From CAYJLF01 sp964371055 (lineage in GTDB: Bacteria > Eisenbacteria > RBG-16-71-46 > CAIMUX01), in NCBI GenBank assembly GCA_964371055.1, contig CAYJLF010000014.1, positions 62,001 through 126,000 of the forward strand: DNA of 64,000 bases. Direction: 5' to 3'. Of the stretch, positions 16,688-23,504 are shown in pieces. Every line of letters begins with the position of its first letter. Position 1 is the first letter of the stretch. The translations under genes were made by a program, and so were the position numbers. The notes below the pieces were generated by a model that saw nothing but the letters and a program-made list of their open reading frames with translations, was not told the DNA's origin and searched no databases.

Positions 16688-18652
16688 ATGGCCCTGCAGC
16701 ACCTCACGGACGAAGAGGTCAAGAGCTGGTCCCGCGAGCGCAAGGACACCTGGTGGCTGCACAACGTCTTTCGCGGCGACATGCCGCAGCTCACCTTCCG
16801 CGCGGCGATCACCGGTTTCCTCCTCGGCGGCATCCTCTCGGCCACCAACCTCTACGTCGGGGCCAAGACCGGCTGGACCCTGGGCGTCGGCATCACCTCG
16901 GTCATCCTGGCCTTCGCGATGTTCAAGGTCCTCTCGCGACTCGGCGCCAAGGACATGACGATCCTCGAGAACAACTGCATGCAGTCGATCGCCACCGCCG
17001 CCGGCTATATGACCGGGCCGCTCATTTCCGGGATGGCGGCCTACATGATGGTCGAGAACCGGCCGATGCCCTGGACGCAGATGCTGCTCTTCAACGTCGT
17101 GCTTTCCCTGCTGGGGGTCCTCGTCGCCTTCCCGATGAAGCGGAGGTTCATCAACGATGAACAGCAGCCGTTCCCGGAAGGACGAGCCTGCGGCGTCGTG
17201 CTCGACACCCTCTACACCTCCCACGCCTCGATCGGGCTCTTCAAGGCGAAGGCGCTCGCCTACGCTGCGCTGATCGCGGGCGGGCTGAAGTTTTTCTCGG
17301 GCGAGAACATCATGACCTTCCTCCAGACGCGCGCTCTCGGCCTCAAGCACGCCTGGCACCTCCCCGAAAACCTCGACGCCTGGTACTACAACCTGGCCGG
17401 CCGGGGGCTCCTGCCGGTTCCGAAGCTCGCGGGGGTCGACATCCGCCAGCTCGGACTGACCGCCACGCTCGACCTGGCGATGTTCGGCGCCGGGGGGCTC
17501 ATGGGCATCCGCCCCGCGGCCAGCATGCTGGTCGGGATGCTGATCAACTTCTGCGTCCTCGTCCCCTGGATGATCTCGATCGGCGAAATCCCGCCGCGCC
17601 CCGACGGGACCTTCAGCCGGATCCACGTGGTCAACCATTGGGCCCTCTGGTGGGGTATCGCCATCATGGTCACGGCGGCGCTCGCCTCCCTCTTCGCACG
17701 GCCCAAGGTCATCATCAGCGCCTTCCGCGGACTGCTGAAGCGGCGCGACGCCCGCTCCGGGATCGACGTGGTAGGTCACATCGAACTGCCGCTCTGGATC
17801 TCCTTCGTCGGCGTGCCTCTCATCGGCATCCTGGGCGTCTGGATGGCCCACCAGTGGTTTGGCGTCCGGTGGGACCTGGGCGCGCTGGCCATCCCGCTCA
17901 TTCTCGTCCTCACGATGATCGCCGCCAACTCCACCGCGCTGACCGGCATCACCCCGACCGGCTCGCTCTCCAAGATCCCGCAGTTTCTTTTCGGGACGCT
18001 GCACCCGAAGCATCCACCGACCAATCTCATGACGGCACTGATGTGCACCGAGGTCGCCTCCAACGCCTCCAACCTGCTGATGGACATCAAGCCCGGATAC
18101 ATGCTGGGCGCCAAACCCCGCCAGCAGGCCATCGGTCACTGCATCGGGATCCTGGCCGGAGCGCTGGCCAGCACGCCGCTCTTCTACCTTCTCTTCCTCT
18201 CGGAGTACCGGCCCGGCATGGTCCTCCAGGACGTGATGGTGACCGACCAGTTCGGGTTCCCTTCCGCCCTGCAGTGGAAGGGGGTCTCGGATCTGGTCGC
18301 GGCCGTCTTCTCCGAGGGTCGATCGCCCATCGCCGCCTCCGCCGTGCTCGCGATGGGGATCGCGGCGGGAGTCGGCCTCGTGCTCGAGATCGCCCGCGCC
18401 ACGCGATGGAAGAGCTTCCCCCTCTCCCCCCTGGCGATCGGGCTCGGCGTCGTCATCCCGCCCGACTCGACGATCGCAATGTTCGCGGGCGCGGGCTTCT
18501 TCTGGCTGATGCGCCGCCGCCACGAGTCGCGGCCCGACTCCCTCGGCCATCGCCTCTGGCTGGATACCCAGGAGCCCCTCTGCGCCGGCATGATCGCGGG
18601 CGCCGCGCTCATGGGAATCACCGACGTCCTCGTGCGGGTCTTCCTGCTCTGA
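16688..18652 (+). CDS. OPT family oligopeptide transporter
   Basis: A 654-residue membrane protein of the oligopeptide transporter superfamily. The bacterial OPT hallmarks are visible: PQLTFRAAITGFLLGGI near residue 35, NLYVGAKTGWTLGVGITSVI, ENNCMQSIATAAGYMTGP, and PFPEGRACGVVL near 160. About 14 to 16 hydrophobic segments run along the protein. Members move peptides or metal-chelate complexes into the cytoplasm. The start at 16688 has GAGGAGAA a few bases upstream, and the gene lies 48 bases after the ABC permease, so cotranscription is possible. Whether the cargo is peptide or siderophore-like cannot be told from sequence. Confidence 0.92.
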   Translation: MALQHLTDEEVKSWSRERKDTWWLHNVFRGDMPQLTFRAAITGFLLGGILSATNLYVGAKTGWTLGVGITSVILAFAMFKVLSRLGAKDMTILENNCMQSIATAAGYMTGPLISGMAAYMMVENRPMPWTQMLLFNVVLSLLGVLVAFPMKRRFINDEQQPFPEGRACGVVLDTLYTSHASIGLFKAKALAYAALIAGGLKFFSGENIMTFLQTRALGLKHAWHLPENLDAWYYNLAGRGLLPVPKLAGVDIRQLGLTATLDLAMFGAGGLMGIRPAASMLVGMLINFCVLVPWMISIGEIPPRPDGTFSRIHVVNHWALWWGIAIMVTAALASLFARPKVIISAFRGLLKRRDARSGIDVVGHIELPLWISFVGVPLIGILGVWMAHQWFGVRWDLGALAIPLILVLTMIAANSTALTGITPTGSLSKIPQFLFGTLHPKHPPTNLMTALMCTEVASNASNLLMDIKPGYMLGAKPRQQAIGHCIGILAGALASTPLFYLLFLSEYRPGMVLQDVMVTDQFGFPSALQWKGVSDLVAAVFSEGRSPIAASAVLAMGIAAGVGLVLEIARATRWKSFPLSPLAIGLGVVIPPDSTIAMFAGAGFFWLMRRRHESRPDSLGHRLWLDTQEPLCAGMIAGAALMGITDVLVRVFLL

Positions 18653-18758
18653 TTCCTCGGCACCGGCGAACCCCGATTGACCGGGGTAATGCCGCTCCCT
18701 AGTATGAGATAAGCTATGGACCGACCCGCATGGTGCTGACAGGGACAGAAAGGAACAG

Positions 18759-20408
18759 ATGCCCGCACGCGCCAGGGGCCGCGCCCCCGCCTTCCGCCGA
18801 TCGGCCCAGAGAGCGCCCGGGCAGGACCCCCCTCTCCTGACGGTCCCTCGCCGGAGTGATCGGGCCGGCGCCCGCCTCGTCCTCGCTCGCGGCCTCGTCC
18901 TCGCCTTCGTCCTCGTGACGGCGGCGATCGTCGCCGGAGCGGCGGGCTGCCAGAAGGCTTCGACGTCCGAGCGCCCCAACGTCCTCTGGATCGTCTGGGA
19001 CACGGTCCGCGCCGACCGTCTCAGCCTCCATGGCCATGCCCGGGCGACCACCCCCTTCCTGGCGCGATGGTCGCGCGAGGCCCGGGTCTTCGACAACTGC
19101 AGTTCGGTCGCCAGCACGACGGTGCCGGCCCACGCCTCGATGTTCACCAACCTCATGCCGCACCAGCACGGCGCAAGCAACGTCGAGCCGCAACTCCGCG
19201 AAGAGTTCGAGACCCTTCCCGAGATCTTCCAACGCCACGGCTGGCAGACCTGCCTCTACTCGGAGAACCCGTACATCTCGCGGGAAAGCGGCTTTGGGCA
19301 GGGTTTCGACACGGTCTTCGTTCCCTGGGACCGGAACCTCCAGCCCCGCGCCGCCGCGATCCTGGAGGAGAAAATCCCGCCAGCCTTCCGCAATCCCCGC
19401 CTCGGATCGCGCCTGCGCGAGACCGGCATCTCCCAGTGGGCCCTCTCGGCGGTGGGATCGCTGGGTGAAACGGTCGTGCTCGACTGGCTGGCGCGAAGAG
19501 ATTTCGGGCGCCCCTTCTTCGTCTTTCTGAACTACATGGAGGCGCACGCGCCGGTCATCGCGCCGGCTCGTTTCCGGGAACGGATGATGACGCCTGAACA
19601 GGTGCGCCGTTCCTACGTCATGAACGTCACGCCGCTCTCGATCTGGATGCATACGTTCGGACTCGCCCCGTACGGACCCGAGGAGCTCGAGATCATCGGC
19701 CGGACCTACGATGCCGCGCTGCTCGAACTCGACACGCTGTTGGAGAGCCTCCTCACAGCTCTGGAGAAGCAGGGGCTGCTCGACAACACCATCGTGGTCG
19801 TCACCTCCGATCACGGAGAGCATCTCGGGCTGCATCATCCTCTGCTGGACCACCAGTACTCGGTCTACGAACCGCTGCTCGACGTCCCACTCGTGCTCTT
19901 CTACCCGCCGAAGGTTCCGCCCGGTCGAGAGCGTCGACCGGTGATGAACCTGGACCTACACCCGACCCTCCTCGAGCTGGCGGGAATCACCACCGCGCCC
20001 GACTCCACGTCGCTCTCCGTGTCGCTGCTGGCGCCGCGCGACGAGCGGACCCGCTTCGCATCCTACCTCGCGGTGCCGACCGCCCCCTTCGAAATGGTCC
20101 GGACCCAGGTTCCCGAGTTCGATCCGGATCCGTACATCCGAGCCCTTCGGGCCGTCGAGCGGAACGGGAGGAAGCTGATCTACGCGTCCGACCATCAACA
20201 TGAGCTCTACGACCTCCGGGTCGACCCACACGAGACCGAAAACCTCATCTCCCGGGAGCCCGACCTGGCGGCGGCCCTGACCGACACGCTCCGCCGGATG
20301 CTCGCGCTCACCGGCGGCCGGGGACCCGGCCCCGCCGAGGCGACCACATGGAGCGACCAGCAGAAGGAACTCCTGAAGTCGCTCGGGTACACCGGCACCG
20401 AGGACTGA
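18759..20408 (+). CDS. Sulfatase-fold (alkaline phosphatase superfamily) lipoprotein lacking the formylglycine Cys
   Basis: A 549-residue protein with an unusually long N-terminus. After a basic stretch, a hydrophobic segment ends in a lipobox-like AGAAGC near residue 64, so an outer lipoprotein is likely. Metal-site residues of the fold follow: WDTVRADRLS and, later, VVVTSDHGEHLG. At the nucleophile position the sequence is TTVPAHASM, with Thr where sulfatases have Cys or Ser (C/S-x-P-x-R) and His where they have Arg. That favours a phosphodiesterase, phosphoglycerol- or phosphoethanolamine-transferase-like activity, or another hydrolase, over a classic sulfatase. The C-terminus has the usual LYDLRVDPHETENL. 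AAAGGAA precedes the ATG. Confidence 0.82.
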   Translation: MPARARGRAPAFRRSAQRAPGQDPPLLTVPRRSDRAGARLVLARGLVLAFVLVTAAIVAGAAGCQKASTSERPNVLWIVWDTVRADRLSLHGHARATTPFLARWSREARVFDNCSSVASTTVPAHASMFTNLMPHQHGASNVEPQLREEFETLPEIFQRHGWQTCLYSENPYISRESGFGQGFDTVFVPWDRNLQPRAAAILEEKIPPAFRNPRLGSRLRETGISQWALSAVGSLGETVVLDWLARRDFGRPFFVFLNYMEAHAPVIAPARFRERMMTPEQVRRSYVMNVTPLSIWMHTFGLAPYGPEELEIIGRTYDAALLELDTLLESLLTALEKQGLLDNTIVVVTSDHGEHLGLHHPLLDHQYSVYEPLLDVPLVLFYPPKVPPGRERRPVMNLDLHPTLLELAGITTAPDSTSLSVSLLAPRDERTRFASYLAVPTAPFEMVRTQVPEFDPDPYIRALRAVERNGRKLIYASDHQHELYDLRVDPHETENLISREPDLAAALTDTLRRMLALTGGRGPGPAEATTWSDQQKELLKSLGYTGTED

Positions 20409-20468
20409 CCTCGCTCGCACCCGGCGCGGCGGCCTGGACGGTCCCCGCTCCGGCTCGCGAGTCACGGC

Positions 20469-20498
20469 TTGACGCGCGCGGATCCCGGCGCCTAACCT
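20469..20498 (+). promoter_or_regulatory. Sigma-70-like promoter upstream of the c-di-AMP riboswitch
   Basis: TTGACG (20469-20474) and TAACCT (20493-20498) are separated by 18 bases and placed just before the conserved riboswitch core. Transcription would start near 20505. The position relative to the aptamer supports the call. Confidence 0.55.
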
Positions 20499-20504
20499 GT
20501 CGAT

Positions 20505-20630
20505 CCTTGCAGCGGCCAAATCCCGCCACGCGCGGGAACGGGGGACCCATTTGGTAGGGGCGTATCGCGGCAGCGCGTAGGGCACTCTTCGGCCCGAGCC
20601 CGTCAGCTAACCCCGTCGGCATCGGAGAGG
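20505..20630 (+). ncRNA. Cyclic di-AMP riboswitch (ydaO/yuaA leader)
   Basis: The conserved core of the ydaO/yuaA aptamer is present in order and with normal spacing: GGGGGACCCAT (20540-20550), a GGGGCGTAT element (20557-20565), GTAGGGCA (20577-20584), GCCCGAGCCCGTCAGCTAAC (20592-20611), CCCGTCGGC and GGAGAGGCG (20624-20632). This class senses c-di-AMP and usually lowers expression of cell-wall hydrolase, potassium-transport or osmotic genes when the ligand is high. A promoter precedes it and an SD-masking hairpin follows. The nearest plausible controlled start is the ATG at 20690; the ferritin gene is 420 bases further and behind a hairpin. Confidence 0.88.
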
Positions 20631-20656
20631 CGAACCCGTCGGCGCCCCGGCGGTCC

Positions 20657-20684
20657 GTCCTCCTGGTCAGGCATGTCGGAGGAT
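20657..20684 (+). promoter_or_regulatory. SD-sequestering hairpin, likely riboswitch expression platform
   Basis: GTCCTCC (20657-20663) can pair with GGAGGAT (20678-20684) across a 14-base loop. This hides the Shine-Dalgarno GGAGG (20678-20682) that sits 7 bases before ATG 20690. The hairpin begins about 27 bases after the aptamer, the right place for translational control. The pairing is seen in the sequence; the regulatory role is inference. Confidence 0.5.
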
Positions 20685-20689
20685 CGACC

Positions 20690-20830
20690 ATGGCTTCAGA
20701 CGGCTCGGGCTCGGTTCACAGATCGGGTCGTTCCGGATCGGGACGCCTTTTTCGCCCGCCCCCATCGTCGCGCCTCGGCGCCTCCGGCCGCCCGCGCGTC
20801 TCCCCGGTTTTCCACGTCCGTACCGGTTAG
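20690..20830 (+). CDS. Putative 46-residue small protein under c-di-AMP riboswitch control
   Basis: A short ORF with the best Shine-Dalgarno in the region (GGAGG, 7-base spacing), ending in TAG at 20828-20830. The product is basic and rich in Ser, Arg and Gly (MASDGSGSVHRSGRSGSG at the start) with no membrane segment or known domain. It is bracketed by the riboswitch on one side and a hairpin terminator at 20873-20904 on the other, so it could be a self-contained unit. The composition is close to what random GC-rich sequence would give. An overlapping frame (20673-21035) is also open but reads through the terminator. A frameshift hiding a longer gene is a further possibility. Confidence 0.45.
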   Translation: MASDGSGSVHRSGRSGSGRLFRPPPSSRLGASGRPRVSPVFHVRTG

Positions 20831-20872
20831 TCGGCATCGATCGCCCTCCGACCCCGGCATGGACGCATGCGG

Positions 20873-20904
20873 AAGGCCGTCCGGATCAGCAGCCGGGCGG
20901 CCTT
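20873..20904 (+). terminator. Hairpin, probable terminator after the riboswitch unit
   Basis: A 12-bp stem with one G-U pair (20873-20884 with 20893-20904) and an 8-base loop. It has no long U-tract, only TT within the stem end followed by CTGA. It lies 42 bases after the small ORF and about 150 before the ferritin gene, which would separate the two transcripts. Confidence 0.5.
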
Positions 20905-21052
20905 CTGACGCACCCAGGCGGGCTACCCGCTCCGCTCGCGGCGCGAGGAACCGCCAACCCCCGGCGCAGGATCGCGCATCTCAGAGTGCGGGCGGCCGCC
21001 AGGGCCCGCCCGGACCGCCGGCGCGCCAACCATGAACGGAGGAACCAGCTCC

Positions 21053-21580
21053 ATGCCCCGAGAGATCGACTTCACCAAGCTCGACCTGCGTGACGCCCTC
21101 GACCTGGCCATTCTCATCGAGGAGGAGGCCGAGGAGCGCTATCTGGACTTCGCCGACCAGATGGACGCCTGCAACTCCCGCGAGGCCGCGAGCTTCTTCC
21201 GCTTCATGTCGACCAATGAGGCCAAGCATGGCCGTGAGCTGCGCGAGCGCCGCGAGGCCAGGTTCGGCACCGCCCCCGCGACGATCGACCGCGGCATGCT
21301 GTGGGACGTCGAGGCTCCGTCCTATGACCGAACCCACCACTACATGTCCGCGCGGCAGGCGCTGGCGGTCGCGATGGAGGCCGAGATCAAGGCGCACGAC
21401 TACTTCGCCGCAGCCCTGCCTCACGTCGCCGACCCAGACGTCCGAACCCTCTTCGACGAACTGCGGCAGGAGGAGGTCGAACACCAGGACCTGGTCCGGC
21501 AGCAGCTCGACCAGCAACCGCTGGATGACGGACTCGATCCGGAGGGCCGGGTGGACGAGCCCGGCGGGATGGAAATGTAG
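21053..21580 (+). CDS. Rubrerythrin-like ferritin-family diiron protein
   Basis: A 175-residue four-helix-bundle protein. Diiron ligand motifs appear in order: IEEEAEERY (Glu 23-27), NEAKHGRE (Glu56, His59), MEAEIKAHDYF (Glu 109 and 111) and EEVEHQD (Glu141, His144). This is the rubrerythrin-type domain without the C-terminal rubredoxin Cys4 module. Relatives reduce peroxide or handle iron in the cytoplasm. The start at 21053 is chosen because GGAGG lies about 10 bases upstream and the helix begins right away; ATG at 21032 lacks a good site. Neighbours are a c-di-AMP riboswitch unit upstream and a small membrane protein downstream. Confidence 0.85.
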   Translation: MPREIDFTKLDLRDALDLAILIEEEAEERYLDFADQMDACNSREAASFFRFMSTNEAKHGRELRERREARFGTAPATIDRGMLWDVEAPSYDRTHHYMSARQALAVAMEAEIKAHDYFAAALPHVADPDVRTLFDELRQEEVEHQDLVRQQLDQQPLDDGLDPEGRVDEPGGMEM

Positions 21581-21968
21581 GCCCTGGACGGCTCCGGTCC
21601 ATCTACAAGCGACTGAGCGTCAGGCCCGACCGGGTCGGGACCCCTGCCCTCTCTGTGTCGGGATTCCCCACACCGCGTGGGACTTTCCAGCAGTCTGGCG
21701 ATCGACGGCCTCGACCCGGTGTCACCCGCCGGCATCGGCCGCGTCTCCACCCAAGGCCCTAACCCCTTTGAATCGCTCAATGTTACCGCATCACGCCCAC
21801 CTGCTCGAGGAACCCGCCGGACCTTCGGCGGGAGCGGCACGCTCCTTGAAGCGATCTCCGGTGGTGGCGTGTCGCTCAAGGACGGCGCGCGCATTGAAGT
21901 ACACCCGGGAACGCCTGGACGACTCTCGAGATCTCCCGGGCCGGTGGTTCGAACGCAAGGAGTCTGCC
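21581..21968 (+). other. Intergenic region between ferritin and small membrane protein genes
   Basis: A 388-base stretch without a convincing gene. It contains a perfect 15-base dyad, CCCGACCGGGTCGGG at 21625-21639, too tight for an RNA hairpin and more like a protein-binding site or a chance GC palindrome. I see no clear promoter. It may hold the leader of the 47-residue protein gene. Confidence 0.4.
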
Positions 21969-22112
21969 GTGCAGGAAATCGTCTTCCGCGACCTGACCGC
22001 GCTCGTCAGGACGAACGTCGTTCTCGGTTTCGCCGTCGCTGCGATCTACGGAGTCTTCGTCGTCGCGGGCGTGCGTGAACTGGTTCGGCACCTGCAGCAC
22101 CGGCACGTCTAG
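21969..22112 (+). CDS. Small single-pass membrane protein, 47 residues
   Basis: A short gene with a GTG start and AAGGAG 6 bases upstream. The product has a charged N-terminus (MQEIVFRDLTALVRTN), one clear transmembrane helix (VVLGFAVAAIYGVFVVAG) and a basic His-rich end (RELVRHLQHRHV). No family is recognised. It converges with the response regulator gene, whose stop lies 10 bases away on the other strand. The hydrophobic segment flanked by charges and the good ribosome-binding site make a real gene likely despite the size. Topology and function are unknown. Confidence 0.6.
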   Translation: MQEIVFRDLTALVRTNVVLGFAVAAIYGVFVVAGVRELVRHLQHRHV

Positions 22113-22121
22113 GATCGGCCG

Positions 22122-23504
22122 CTAGCGCGGGATCCCGTACCGACGCAGCTTGTCGTAGAGCGTCGAACGGTCGATTCCGAGGATGCGCGCCGTTTCGCGC
22201 ACGTTCCCTCCCGCCCTCTTCAGCACCGCGACAATCACCTGGTGTTCCACCTCGCTCAGAGGCAGGTTCGTGGGCGCCTTCCACGTTCCTCCGTGGGCAT
22301 CGGCGAACAGGAACTGGAAGTCCCGATCGGTCAAGGTCTCCGCACGGCTGGCGACCATCGCCCGCTCGACCGCGTTCCGCAGCTCTCGTGCGTTCCCCGG
22401 CCAGTCGTGAGCCAGGAGAGACTCGAGCGCGGCCTCCGACACGCGGGGCGCCGGCCGCCCGTGCTCGATCGCCAGGAGGCCGGCGAAGTGAGCGGCCAGG
22501 AGGGGCACGTCCTCCATGCGCTCCCGGAGGGGCGGAATCCGGATGCGGACGACATTGAGCCGATAGTAGAGATCCTCCCGGAAGTGACCGTCGCTCACGG
22601 CGGCCTGCAGATCCCGATTGGTGGACGCGATCACCCGGACATCGACTTTGATCTCGCCGACGCCCCCGACGCGGTAGAAAGCGCGCTGCTCGAGCACGCG
22701 CAGGAGTTCGACCTGCACCTTCGGCGGAATCTCCCCGATCTCGTCGAGGAGGATCGAGCCTCCCTCGGCCAGCTCGAACTTCCCGGGACGGCGCGCGACC
22801 GCTCCGGTGAAGGCCCCTTTCTCGTGGCCGAAAAGCTCCGATTCCAGGAGCGTCTCGGAGAGGGCCGTGCAGGAGACCGCGACGAACGGTCCCTCGGCGC
22901 GATCCCCCGAGTAGTGGATCGCCCGAGCAAACAACTCCTTGCCGACTCCGCTCTCCCCCTCGATCAGGACCGTGCTCCTGAGCCCCGCTACCTGGCGGAC
23001 GAGCTCGAACAGTTCGTGCATGCGCCGATTCTTGCTGACCAGGTCCTGGAACCGGTACTGACCGTGCAAGCGCTGCCGGAGCCAGACATTTTCCCGCCGG
23101 AGCTCGCGGTGGCGCAGGATCCGCTCCACCAAAACCGAAGCCTCCTTCAGGCTGAACGGCTTGACGAGATAGTCCTCGGCTCCCTCCTTCATCGCGTGGA
23201 CGGCCGTGTCGACGCTGGCGAACGCGGTCATGATCACAATCGAAGCGTCCGGTTGGATCACCCGGACTTCCCGCATCGTCTCGATGCCGTCCGGGCCGGG
23301 CGCCATCCGGAGATCGAGGAAGCAGACCGCATACTCCTCGAGCCGGCATCGCTCGATCGCCTCAGTCCCGGAACTGGCGGTGTCGACCGTCAGCCCGTCT
23401 TCACGGAACCAGGCCGCCAGCGAGTCGCGGGCCACCAGCTCGTCGTCCACCACCAGGATCCGCACGGGATCAACGCGGCGGCTCCGTTCCGGGACTCCAC
23501 TCAT
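22122..23504 (-). CDS. NtrC-family sigma-54-dependent response regulator
   Basis: A 460-residue regulator with three domains in order: a receiver with acidic pocket VVDDE and phospho-acceptor Asp64 in CFLDLRM; an AAA+ domain with Walker A GESGVGKELFAR, the sigma-54-contacting GAFTGA loop and LLDEIGEIP; and a Fis-type helix-turn-helix at the C-terminus (NVRETARILGIDRSTLYDKL). It activates sigma-54 promoters when phosphorylated. The start at 23504 overlaps the stop of the kinase gene by ATGA, so it is the coupled partner. Target promoters are unknown; a candidate sigma-54 site lies at 48509-48524. Confidence 0.95.
   Translation of the reverse strand: MSGVPERSRRVDPVRILVVDDELVARDSLAAWFREDGLTVDTASSGTEAIERCRLEEYAVCFLDLRMAPGPDGIETMREVRVIQPDASIVIMTAFASVDTAVHAMKEGAEDYLVKPFSLKEASVLVERILRHRELRRENVWLRQRLHGQYRFQDLVSKNRRMHELFELVRQVAGLRSTVLIEGESGVGKELFARAIHYSGDRAEGPFVAVSCTALSETLLESELFGHEKGAFTGAVARRPGKFELAEGGSILLDEIGEIPPKVQVELLRVLEQRAFYRVGGVGEIKVDVRVIASTNRDLQAAVSDGHFREDLYYRLNVVRIRIPPLRERMEDVPLLAAHFAGLLAIEHGRPAPRVSEAALESLLAHDWPGNARELRNAVERAMVASRAETLTDRDFQFLFADAHGGTWKAPTNLPLSEVEHQVIVAVLKRAGGNVRETARILGIDRSTLYDKLRRYGIPR

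Noticed and set aside
16388..19180. A very long open frame on the minus strand (about 930 codons)
   Set aside because: It lies antisense to the ABC permease, OPT transporter and sulfatase-fold genes and has a His/Arg/Glu/Asp/Gly-rich shadow composition with no domains. Such frames are common in GC-rich DNA.
20673..21035. A 120-codon frame overlapping the riboswitch-linked ORF
   Set aside because: Its ATG lies in the loop of the SD-masking hairpin without its own ribosome site, the frame reads through the hairpin terminator, and the composition is Arg/Pro/Ser noise. It is kept only as an alternative to the 46-codon ORF.
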